A program made the translations under genes and the position numbers. From a virus, in IMG/VR virus record IMGVR_UViG_3300028392_000264, positions 1 through 25,953 of that record: a stretch of DNA of 25,953 bases. The stretch is one strand, 5' to 3'. The notes under the pieces are model-generated. The model was given only the letters and a program-made list of their open reading frames with translations, was not told the origin of the DNA and searched no databases. This document shows, piece after piece, positions 14,134 to 19,615 of this stretch (position 1 is the stretch's first letter; each line of letters opens with the position of its first letter).

Positions 14134-15008
14134 AAGTCTTAATTACCGGTAACGCTGGTTTTGTAGGCCGACATTTTGAGAAGCGATTCAAAGCACTTGG
14201 TTGGCAAGTTGTTGGCATTGACATTGCTAATTCCTTGCCGATGGATGCTCGCGATTTTTTTCGCAAGGACAACACCTACTTTGACAAAGTGATTCATTTG
14301 GCAGCTGTTGTCGGAGGTCGCAAGTTGATCGAAGGCGAGCCGCTATCGCTGGCAGTTGATCTTTCAATTGATGCCGAGATGTTCTCATGGGCAATGCGTA
14401 CCGAGCCAGGTTGCATCACTTACTTCTCATCCTCTGCTGCTTATCCGATTGAACTTCAAGCCAATGATTTTGGCGCTTACAATCTAAAAGAGTCCGACAT
14501 CAACCTTGACTCAATTGCCACCCCTGACATGACCTATGGTTGGGCGAAATTGACTGGCGAAATGTTGGCAACTCACGCAAGGCGAGCAGGATTGACTGTC
14601 CATATCTATCGCCCATTTTCAGGCTATGGCACTGATCAGGCTTTGGATTACCCATTCCCTAGCTTCATCAAACGGGGCTTAGATAAGGCTGACCCTTTTG
14701 AGATTTGGGGCAATGGCGAGCAGGTGCGCGACTTCATCCACATCGCAGATGTTGTTGAAGGCGCTGAGGCTGGCTGCCTTGCCGGTATCGAAACCGCCAA
14801 CCTTTGCACAGGAATTCCCACCTCATTCAACGACTTAGCCGAGATCGTGGCAAGTTTTGCTGGCTACCAGCCAACGATCAAGCACCTGCCCTCAGAGCCC
14901 ACAGGAGTCCATTACAGGGTAGGAAACCCGACCCTAATGGAAACCTTCTACACTCCAAAGATCAGCCTCTACGAAGGCATCCAACGCGCTTTTGCTGGCT
15001 TGAGCTGA
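14130..15008 (+). CDS. NAD-dependent sugar epimerase/dehydratase (extended SDR)
   Basis: A 292-residue protein of the extended short-chain dehydrogenase family. The Rossmann GxxGxxG is at residues 7-13 (GNAGFVG), followed by an Asp at the end of the second strand (GIDIAN), HLAAVVGG, the catalytic Ser region YFSSSAAYP and YxxxK as YGWAK. The RPFSGYGTDQ and VRDFIHIADVVEGAEAG motifs match UDP/GDP-sugar epimerases and reductases of the GalE/Gmer type. It would make an activated sugar for the adjacent transferase. The exact substrate cannot be read. Its start overlaps the transferase stop by 4 bases, and a strong terminator follows 27 bases after its stop. Confidence 0.88.
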   Translation: MKVLITGNAGFVGRHFEKRFKALGWQVVGIDIANSLPMDARDFFRKDNTYFDKVIHLAAVVGGRKLIEGEPLSLAVDLSIDAEMFSWAMRTEPGCITYFSSSAAYPIELQANDFGAYNLKESDINLDSIATPDMTYGWAKLTGEMLATHARRAGLTVHIYRPFSGYGTDQALDYPFPSFIKRGLDKADPFEIWGNGEQVRDFIHIADVVEGAEAGCLAGIETANLCTGIPTSFNDLAEIVASFAGYQPTIKHLPSEPTGVHYRVGNPTLMETFYTPKISLYEGIQRAFAGLS

Positions 15009-15035
15009 AACTCGCCTTAGCTCGCCAGCAAAATA

Positions 15036-15073
15036 GAAAAGACCCCTACTGCTTCGGCGGTGGGGGTCTTTTC
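15036..15073. terminator. Intrinsic terminator with UUCG tetraloop
   Basis: An inverted repeat of GAAAAGACCCC (15036-15046) with GGGGTCTTTTC (15063-15073). It is extended inward by U-G, A-U, C-G, U-G, G-C and C-G pairs to a TTCG loop (15053-15056) closed by C-G. The stem is flanked by A-run and T-run, so it can stop transcription in both directions. It ends the glycosylation unit and separates it from the next unit. Confidence 0.92.
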
Positions 15074-15126
15074 GCTATTGTGAGGAACGACACGCCGAAA
15101 ATGAAACGGTTGCAATGGTTCCCAAT

Positions 15127-15154
15127 TTGACTTGTCGGGTGTAGTATTTATACC
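15127..15154 (+). promoter_or_regulatory. Candidate promoter of the second transcription unit
   Basis: TTGACT (15127-15132) is followed after 16 bases by TATACC (15149-15154), an acceptable sigma-70-type pair with a weak -10. It lies just after the terminator and before a run of closely packed genes. A 10-bp palindrome AAGGATCCTT (15167-15176) stands shortly downstream and could be an operator. No other promoter-like pair was evident in the gap. Assignment is by position and consensus only. Confidence 0.4.
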
Positions 15155-15197
15155 AAGAGAAGGAACAAGGATCCTTCACCAAGGCGAGGAATACAAA

Positions 15198-15350
15198 ATG
15201 ACAACAGCAACAACAAAAACAATCGTTAGCAACATGATCAACAAATATGTTGAAGTTTATGCTCGTGCAATTGCTGCCGGTTATAGCGAAAAAGAATCGC
15301 ATGAAATTACAGCTCAATTTTTTGCAACTGGATTCAAGGCGGTTGCATAA
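15198..15350 (+). CDS. Small Ala/Thr-rich helical protein
   Basis: A 50-residue protein from the ATG at 15198, preceded by AAGGCGAGGA, a good ribosome binding site; a longer open frame upstream lacks one. The sequence starts MTTATTKTIVSNMINKYVEV and continues through YARAIAAGYSEKESHEI as amphipathic helices, without Cys or a membrane segment. It is the first gene after the probable promoter, typical of small early accessory proteins in actinophages. The stop overlaps the next ATG (TAATG). Function is unknown. Confidence 0.7.
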   Translation: MTTATTKTIVSNMINKYVEVYARAIAAGYSEKESHEITAQFFATGFKAVA

Positions 15351-15628
15351 TGCCAACTTCATTAGAAATCATTATTGAGGATCTTTCATTCCTTTACACA
15401 GTCAGCATGAAATGGGATGCAGAATTTGCGACTCAGATTGACCGCTTTGAAACTGTCAAAGGTGGAGAAGTCAATCACAATTTCGTCAATGCTTATTGGC
15501 TACCTGATTGGATAACCGCAATGGTTTTTCGCACTTATCTCACTTCAGTTGATGCACCATTTCAAATCCTCATTGACAACGCAGATTCAATGGATCCTTA
15601 TATCGTGCTTTGCGATTTGGAGTTCTAA
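15350..15628 (+). CDS. Hypothetical protein
   Basis: A 92-residue acidic protein (MPTSLEIIIEDLSFLYTVSM, WLPDWITAMVFRTYL, ending DPYIVLCDLEF). It has mixed alpha/beta character, two short aromatic-rich stretches and one Cys near the end. I do not recognise the family. It is coupled to both neighbours by 1-base stop/start overlaps, placing it in the same early-type operon. Confidence 0.7.
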   Translation: MPTSLEIIIEDLSFLYTVSMKWDAEFATQIDRFETVKGGEVNHNFVNAYWLPDWITAMVFRTYLTSVDAPFQILIDNADSMDPYIVLCDLEF

Positions 15629-15768
15629 TGAACATTCTCATTGGCGTTGCAATGATTGTTGGCGTTCTAGTCGCAATCCTTTGGCTAGATAGCGAATTGA
15701 ACAAGAATGATGATTTTCAAGAAGTTAAAGATTGGCACAATTTCCAAACCAAAATGGGGAGAAAATAG
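15628..15768 (+). CDS. Very small single-span membrane protein
   Basis: A 46-residue protein starting at the ATG that overlaps the preceding TAA. The first 20 residues form a membrane helix (MNILIGVAMIVGVLVAILWL); the rest is a charged tail (DSELNKNDDFQEVKDWHNF, ending MGRK). Its size, its overlap with the previous gene and the following GGGGAGAAAATAGAG ribosome-binding region for the next gene all support translation. It could act at the host membrane, for example in exclusion, but there is no direct evidence. Confidence 0.65.
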   Translation: MNILIGVAMIVGVLVAILWLDSELNKNDDFQEVKDWHNFQTKMGRK

Positions 15769-15770
15769 AG

Positions 15771-15995
15771 ATGGGATTTGATATGGAACCAACAACATTT
15801 GCTTGGCTTCTCGCAGCTGGAAGCGTTGCGATTTTCAGTTATCTAATTGGTGGTTTCGTTTATTGGAACCAAGGTCAAGACGAGATTAAGCAACTTAAAG
15901 CTGATTTGAAAATTGCTTTTCAAGAAGCCGAGCATTTGCGATCAGTTATATCTTGCGATTGCCGATCCAATCGCAATCCTTCTGCTGGTAAGTAA
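15771..15995 (+). CDS. Small membrane protein with coiled-coil tail
   Basis: A 74-residue protein from the ATG at 15771 (MGFDMEPTTFAW), behind GGGGAGAAAATAGAG; an ATG at 15783 is an alternative. One membrane segment (about residues 9-27, AWLLAAGSVAIFSYLIGGFV) is followed by a helix (QDEIKQLKADLKIAFQEAEH) and a C-terminal CDC motif. It is the second small membrane protein in a row, with opposite charge distribution to the first, so the pair may form one complex. Function is unknown. The stop overlaps the resolvase start. Confidence 0.68.
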   Translation: MGFDMEPTTFAWLLAAGSVAIFSYLIGGFVYWNQGQDEIKQLKADLKIAFQEAEHLRSVISCDCRSNRNPSAGK

Positions 15996-16354
15996 TGAGT
16001 AAAGCCAAGCAAAAGGGAACCGCGGCCGAGTCGGCGCTCGTCAAATTTCTGTTGGGGCAGGGTTTTCCTGGGGCAGAAAGACGGGCGCTGACTGGTTCGA
16101 ATGATCAAGGTGACATCACTGGCATTCCAGCACTTTGCATGGAAGTCAAAAATCATGCCACCTATAAGATCCCTGCTTGGTTGAAGGAAACTGAGATTGA
16201 ACGCAAGAATGCCAAAGCTGATTTCGGCATCCTAGTTGTCAAACCTAATGGCGTGGGCATGACCCCTGACAAAGTTGGTCAATGGTGGGGCATTATGCCA
16301 ATGGCAATGATGATGGATCTGCTTCGCGATGCCGGATACGGAGATCCACGATGA
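15995..16354 (+). CDS. Holliday junction resolvase-like nuclease (Hjc/PD-(D/E)XK)
   Basis: A 119-residue protein. The PD-(D/E)XK catalytic set is visible: KGTAAE (Glu12), GDITG (Asp40) and EVK (Glu50, Lys52). The order and spacing (KGxxxExxxxxxL, R..GSNDQGDI, ..EVKNH) match Hjc-like resolvases encoded by many actinophages in place of RuvC or endonuclease VII. It would cleave branched DNA during replication and recombination before packaging. The stop overlaps the WhiB-like gene (ATGA). Confidence is high for the fold and moderate for the substrate. Confidence 0.83.
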   Translation: MSKAKQKGTAAESALVKFLLGQGFPGAERRALTGSNDQGDITGIPALCMEVKNHATYKIPAWLKETEIERKNAKADFGILVVKPNGVGMTPDKVGQWWGIMPMAMMMDLLRDAGYGDPR

Positions 16355-16746
16355 CACTGCTGGCGCTTATGACCGCGCCTTCATTTCCAGAGGCAAAGTG
16401 CGTGGACAAGGACAACCTAGACTTTTTCTTTCCTGATTCTCAGGTAGAATTGACTCAGCGCCTTCCGCGTTTATTAGAGCTTTGCAACAGTTGCATTCAT
16501 ATAACTGCTTGCCGGACATTTGCCATCGAAAATCAAGAGACAGAAGGTTTCTGGGGTGGAACAACTCCAGAGCAAAGAAAACCACTTATGAAACCAAAGG
16601 AGGTTGGAACTAAGAGGTTCAGGGAGATTCAGGAATACCTATCGAGAGGCTTGACCAAAGAGGAAATCGCTATCAAGTTGAGAGTGCAAGTTGCCTCAAT
16701 TGATCGCAATTTGGAAAGAGCCAAAAGGAAAGGATTTACTCAATGA
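16351..16746 (+). CDS. WhiB-family iron-sulphur regulator fused to a C-terminal HTH
   Basis: A 131-residue protein starting at the ATG overlapping the resolvase stop. The WhiB domain is complete: Cys17, then Cys45-x2-Cys48-x5-Cys54 for a 4Fe-4S cluster, and the GFWGG turn (residues 66-70). WhiB proteins bind the principal sigma factor region 4 and occur only in Actinobacteria and their phages. After a basic linker, residues about 90-125 form an HTH-like segment (YLSRGLTKEEIAIKLRV, VASIDRNLERAKRKG) similar to sigma region 4 or LuxR helices. Phage WhiB proteins such as that of TM4 repress host WhiB genes. The added HTH could give its own DNA specificity. Confidence 0.88.
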   Translation: MTLLALMTAPSFPEAKCVDKDNLDFFFPDSQVELTQRLPRLLELCNSCIHITACRTFAIENQETEGFWGGTTPEQRKPLMKPKEVGTKRFREIQEYLSRGLTKEEIAIKLRVQVASIDRNLERAKRKGFTQ

Positions 16747-17174
16747 GTCGTGAAGTTTCATTGTCACTGATTGGTGTCGCTCTTTTGGCACTGATTGTCA
16801 GCATCACAAACGGATTCTCACCAAAAGTCGAGAAGCCAGCACTAAGGGTTGAGATAGTTAAAAGTCAGCCTGTCCTATCAGATAAACAAAAGGTCACTAA
16901 GTTCGTCAATGAGCTAATGATCAAACGCCAAGCCAATTGCTTGTTATGGGTCTTTGAAAAAGAGAGTCATATCAATTCCAAATCAGCCAACAGCAGATCA
17001 TCTGCCAAAGGCGTTGGGCAGTTGCTTGAGTCAACCTATCGCACGATTGGATTGAAGCACTCAGCCGATCCACTCGCCCAGGTAGTCGCATCGATTGCCT
17101 ATATCTCTCGCCATTACGGTTCTGACGGTGCTTGCGCCGCCAAAGCCTTCTGGCAAAAGCACTCTTACTACTAA
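16743..17174 (+). CDS. Membrane-anchored lytic transglycosylase-like protein (SLT/lysozyme fold)
   Basis: A 143-residue protein. An N-terminal hydrophobic segment (residues 5-22) acts as signal anchor. The domain from about residue 60 has the SLT/lysozyme pattern: CLLWVFEKESHINSKSANS with Glu74 as probable catalytic acid, AKGVGQ (residues 88-93), ADPLAQVVASIAYISRHYGS, and the ending FWQKHSYY, like the W..HxxY ending of actinobacterial transglycosylase/Rpf-like domains. It would cut glycan strands outside the membrane. It is separate from the lysis cassette and sits next to WhiB. A role in wall remodelling during infection, or in tail or superinfection functions, is possible. Confidence 0.75.
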   Translation: MSREVSLSLIGVALLALIVSITNGFSPKVEKPALRVEIVKSQPVLSDKQKVTKFVNELMIKRQANCLLWVFEKESHINSKSANSRSSAKGVGQLLESTYRTIGLKHSADPLAQVVASIAYISRHYGSDGACAAKAFWQKHSYY

Positions 17175-17191
17175 GAAAGGAAACAGGGGAA

Positions 17192-17506
17192 ATGTCAACA
17201 CAAATCAATCAAGCAATGGTGGACTTAGATCCAACAGCATCAGCGTTCTTGTCTGCCTATATTGAAGCCAAGATCAAGATGAAGGAATGGCAAGAGAAGG
17301 CAGACATCGCTGCCGAGCAGGTCAAGGCAGCTCTAGGGGATGCCGAGATTGGCTTGGTCAATGGTCGCGAATCGGTTCGCTGGACAACAGTTGAAACCAC
17401 TCGCATTGATGCCAAGAAGTGCCGCGAACTATTGCCGGCAGACATCGTTGCAAGAATTGAATCGGTATCAGTAAGCCGCCGATTCTCAATCATTGATGAG
17501 GAATAA
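17192..17506 (+). CDS. YqaJ C-terminal-like protein, partner of downstream nuclease
   Basis: A 104-residue protein from the ATG at 17192, with AACAGGGGAA just upstream; the frame continues into the preceding gene but without a good start. It has a helical first half (FLSAYIEAKIKMKEWQEKAD). A beta second half then reads ALGDAEIGLVNGRESVRWTT, ETTRIDAKKCRELLPADI and VSRRFSI. This pattern matches the region that follows the catalytic domain in YqaJ-type phage exonucleases. Here it is a separate gene overlapping a Cas4-like nuclease by one base. It probably assists that nuclease in recombination. Confidence 0.65.
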   Translation: MSTQINQAMVDLDPTASAFLSAYIEAKIKMKEWQEKADIAAEQVKAALGDAEIGLVNGRESVRWTTVETTRIDAKKCRELLPADIVARIESVSVSRRFSIIDEE

Positions 17507-18264
17507 TGTTCATAGCGCCAGGGGATGAAGCAAGTCATCTTGCTGAACGCATCAAGAATGTTGTCAACCATCGCTCAGCCAATGCGCCACGCTCACAGCA
17601 AAAGCGCATTGGTTTGAGTGAGGTTGGCGAAATGTGCGTGAGAAAAACTTCTTACAAATTACTTGATTGGAAAAAGACCAATCCATCCACCGATCCTTGG
17701 GCGAGTATCAGTGGAACCGCAATCCACGCTTGGTTGGCCGATGCCTTTAATGATGCCTATGACGGGGAGGAAAACAAGCTCTATCTAGTCGAGCATCCTG
17801 TCCGAGTTACCGCAGAACTTGCCGGCACAGCTGATCTCTTTGACATTGAAAATAAGATGGTCATTGACCACAAATGCGTTGGCGCAACTGCCATGAAATC
17901 TCGCAAGCAGGGTGGAATGACTCATCAACAACGGGTGCAAATCAACCTTTACGCGCTTGGAATTGAACGGGAGTTTGGCGTTGGCTCAGTCGAGAAAGTG
18001 GCGCTGGCCTTCTATCCGCTAGGCGGCAGACTTGATGGACTCTACACAATTGTTGAAAATTTCAATCGCAAACTGGCTCTTGATTCAATTCAACGCCTAG
18101 AGGACACTCAAGTTTTACTTTGGCAATTGGATCCAGAAGCTAATCCTAACCATTGGAAATTGATTCCAAGTGCGCCAAATCAAACTTGCAGTTATTGCCC
18201 TTGGTATTTGCCATCTAGCAAGGACATCTCAATCGGTTGTCCTGGACAGGAGAATGCAGCATGA
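17506..18264 (+). CDS. Cas4/RecB-like PD-(D/E)XK exonuclease
   Basis: A 252-residue protein. Catalytic residues are visible: GTAIHAWLA (His74), GTADLFD (Asp110) and VIDHK (Asp121, Lys123), followed by a QINLYALG motif (conserved Gln-x5-Tyr type region). Four cysteines (Cys44, Cys228, Cys231, Cys245) are placed as in Cas4 and AddB-type nucleases that hold a 4Fe-4S cluster. No CRISPR genes are present, so a recombination/exonuclease function with the neighbouring YqaJ-like and SSB-like proteins is inferred. It starts at the ATG overlapping the TAA of the partner gene. Confidence 0.85.
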   Translation: MFIAPGDEASHLAERIKNVVNHRSANAPRSQQKRIGLSEVGEMCVRKTSYKLLDWKKTNPSTDPWASISGTAIHAWLADAFNDAYDGEENKLYLVEHPVRVTAELAGTADLFDIENKMVIDHKCVGATAMKSRKQGGMTHQQRVQINLYALGIEREFGVGSVEKVALAFYPLGGRLDGLYTIVENFNRKLALDSIQRLEDTQVLLWQLDPEANPNHWKLIPSAPNQTCSYCPWYLPSSKDISIGCPGQENAA

Positions 18265-18482
18265 CACACGATAAATTGATAAAAAAGATTTGGGATGTCG
18301 ATGGAGATTCAGATGCCTATTTGAATTCTCTCTTGGCAATTGTTCAACTTCACAGACCAGTTGACAATGAAATCGAACTGACATATCCGGATACTTATTT
18401 CAACTTTGATTTTTGTTTTTCTTGCAGGATAACACCTTATCCCTGTCCTACCATTCAAGCCATTGAGAAGGAATTGGCATGA
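18261..18482 (+). CDS. Small Cys-containing hypothetical protein (CxxC...PCPT motif)
   Basis: A 73-residue protein from the ATG overlapping the nuclease stop (ATGA); an earlier in-frame GTG... region lies inside the nuclease gene. The C-terminus has CFSCRITPYPCPTIQAI, a C-x2-C plus PCPT motif that recurs in small actinobacterial and actinophage proteins. It may bind a metal. The rest is acidic. The function is not known. It overlaps the next gene by 4 bases. Confidence 0.7.
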   Translation: MTHDKLIKKIWDVDGDSDAYLNSLLAIVQLHRPVDNEIELTYPDTYFNFDFCFSCRITPYPCPTIQAIEKELA

Positions 18483-18664
18483 CTCCAGTTTATGAATTTA
18501 GATGCCCACGCTGTTCAGCAACGATTGAGCAAACACGCGCCATTGATGAGGACACGCCGTTGCCAGTGTGCGGAGATTGCTGTCAGTCAATGGAACGAGT
18601 ATGGTCAGCAACCCCGATCCACTTCAAAGGTTCGGGCTTCTACAAGACAGATTTGGGGCGATGA
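18479..18664 (+). CDS. FmdB-like zinc ribbon protein
   Basis: A 61-residue protein: YEFRCPRCSATIEQTRAID, then LPVCGDCCQSMERVWSATP and FKGSGFYKTD. The CxxC...CxxC zinc ribbon, the beginning PVYEFRCPRC and the ending KGSGFYKTD are diagnostic of the FmdB regulatory/zinc ribbon family (PF09723-type). Family members are small and poorly characterised; transcriptional or protein-interaction roles are proposed. It is coupled by overlap to both flanking small genes. Confidence 0.85.
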   Translation: MTPVYEFRCPRCSATIEQTRAIDEDTPLPVCGDCCQSMERVWSATPIHFKGSGFYKTDLGR

Positions 18665-18783
18665 TGGCTTTCAAATGGGAAACAGAATGTTATTTATGCA
18701 AAGCCATAAAGCCAATTCAGAACATCATTGGGAAAGAACCTTATTGCGATGAATGCTACGGAAAAGTTGTAAAGAAAAAATAG
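18661..18783 (+). CDS. Very small zinc-finger-like protein
   Basis: A 40-residue protein (MMAFKWETECYLCKAIKPI, then PYCDECYGKVVKKK) with two CxxC pairs 17 residues apart, typical of a zinc knuckle or ribbon. It starts at the ATG overlapping the FmdB-like stop; a second ATG follows at 18664. A basic tail could contact nucleic acid. It continues the run of three small Cys-rich proteins in one overlapping cluster. Confidence 0.65.
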   Translation: MMAFKWETECYLCKAIKPIQNIIGKEPYCDECYGKVVKKK

Positions 18784-18787
18784 ATTT

Positions 18788-18803
18788 CTCATCAACCGAT
18801 GAG
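18788..18803 (+). other. Short hairpin before the SSB-like gene
   Basis: A perfect 6-bp stem CTCATC/GATGAG with AACC loop lies in the 57-base gap between two genes. No T-run follows, so it is not a standard terminator; it may affect RNA processing or translation of the gene that starts at 18841. Evidence is the inverted repeat alone. Confidence 0.35.
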
Positions 18804-18840
18804 GATGCTTCACCCCTAACACCAACAGAAAGCGAATGAA

Positions 18841-19314
18841 ATGACTAATCCATTTACAGCGCCGGCAACAGCTGGCGAATCAGTTAAACCAGCAGATTTG
18901 CAAGGCCATCTGCTAATCATCAAGCCAGTTGAATACAAGACTGGCATTCAAACATCACTAGGCGAGGCAGAGGCAATCGAGGTCAACCTTGTTGATCTTG
19001 ACACCAACACCGAACACAACTCAGTTTTATTTTTCAACATCGCACTTCGATCAGCACTCAAGCCAAACATCGGCAAGTCAGTCTTAGCTCGCATTGGACA
19101 AGGCGTTGCCAAGCCAGGCAAATCCGCACCTTGGATCTTGGTCAATGCCACCGATTCTCAGGCCGACATTAACAAGGCAACCGCCTATCTCGCTGGCTCA
19201 GTTGTACCGCCAGCAGCGGCAGTGCCTAATGCAGGAGCGCCTGGCAGTGGCGCACTCTCGCCAGAGCAGTTGGCGCTTCTAGCAAAGCTAGGGGCAACGC
19301 CAGCGCCGTTCTAA
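18841..19314 (+). CDS. Probable single-stranded DNA-binding protein (OB-fold type of actinophages)
   Basis: A 157-residue protein. The first 115 residues are beta-rich (LQGHLLIIKPVEYKTGIQTS, AIEVNLVDLDTN, SVLFFNIALRSALKPNIGKS, VLARIGQGVAKPGKSAPWIL). A proline/glycine/alanine-rich linker and a short C-terminal tail follow. This layout and the GHLL...VxxxxTxxG...LFF..L...L motif series match a set of actinophage proteins that I consider SSB-like. Placed with Cas4-like, YqaJ-like and resolvase genes it would support recombination and replication. The tail lacks the acidic tip of bacterial SSB. AGAAAGCGA serves as a weak SD. Confidence 0.65.
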   Translation: MTNPFTAPATAGESVKPADLQGHLLIIKPVEYKTGIQTSLGEAEAIEVNLVDLDTNTEHNSVLFFNIALRSALKPNIGKSVLARIGQGVAKPGKSAPWILVNATDSQADINKATAYLAGSVVPPAAAVPNAGAPGSGALSPEQLALLAKLGATPAPF

Positions 19315-19325
19315 GCGCATAACGA

Positions 19326-19387
19326 TTTGCCGATGTTCGAGTGAGGTGACAGGGAAATCACTTCTGACGATACCCATCATCGGCAAA
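19326..19387 (+). ncRNA. Structured RNA element: long stem with internal hairpin
   Basis: An outer perfect 10-bp stem TTTGCCGATG (19326-19335)/CATCGGCAAA (19378-19387) encloses a second hairpin, GAGGTGA (19343-19349)/TCACTTC (19358-19364), with one G-U pair and loop CAGGGAAA. It lies in an approximately 160-base gap after the SSB-like gene and only one base before a tRNA-like cloverleaf. No T-run follows, so it is not a simple terminator. It could be part of a small RNA, an mRNA leader or a processing site. Read on + strand because genes on both sides are +. Confidence 0.6.
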
Positions 19388-19388
19388 A

Positions 19389-19445
19389 CCATTGGCAGGT
19401 TTGCATTGACGGGGAAGGCAATCTCGGTTCGATTCCGAGCAATGG
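19389..19445 (+). ncRNA. Miniature tRNA-like cloverleaf (57 nt)
   Basis: Four helices meet with no unpaired junction base. The acceptor-like stem is CCATTG (19389-19394)/CAATGG (19440-19445). The D-like arm is GCA-GGTT-TGC (19395-19404). The anticodon-like arm is ATTG (19405-19408)/CAAT (19419-19422) with a 10-base loop ACGGGGAAGG. The T-arm is CTCGG-TTCGATT-CCGAG (19423-19439), a canonical 5-bp stem with TTCGANT loop. It is too short for a decoding tRNA (usually above 70 nt), the anticodon loop lacks U33, and no CCA follows (ACAAG). It may be a tRNA mimic, a processing signal or a degenerate attachment-site remnant. Confidence 0.6.
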
Positions 19446-19477
19446 ACAAGGCTAGGCAAAATTATTAGGGGGAATGA

Positions 19478-19615
19478 ATGTCTGAAATTCCAAAAGCAAT
19501 GCACACTTGTTATTGCGGTTATTCACTTGCATCGGCTTACAAATTTTTAACTCAAGAGGAATTGAGTCGAATGATGTTGAACCATATTAAAACAATGCAC
19601 GGGAAAGTCAACTAA
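19478..19615 (+). CDS. 45-residue zinc-finger-like protein
   Basis: ATG at 19478 after TTAGGGGGAATGA, a strong SD; stop TAA 19613-19615 overlaps the next ATG. The protein contains HTCYCGYSLAS and MMLNHIKTMHGK, i.e. Cys-x-Cys followed 24 residues later by His-x4-His, similar to a compact C2H2-type finger (here CxC rather than CxxC). It likely binds zinc and perhaps nucleic acid. It follows directly after the structured RNA elements, so its leader includes or adjoins them. Confidence 0.7.
   Translation: MSEIPKAMHTCYCGYSLASAYKFLTQEELSRMMLNHIKTMHGKVN

Noticed and set aside
17506-18264. CRISPR-associated Cas4 with a CRISPR system
   Set aside because: No repeats-spacer array and no other cas genes in the window; the Cas4-like nuclease fits phage recombination.
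19389-19445. Ordinary decoding tRNA
   Set aside because: Only 57 nt, anticodon loop of abnormal size without U33, D-arm of 3 bp and no CCA end; kept only as a tRNA-like element.
19423-19450. attP core made of the 3' end of a host tRNA
   Set aside because: The T-arm and acceptor strand would fit, but no integrase or excisionase gene is visible here and the pairing 5' strand is also present; needs the host tRNA set to decide.
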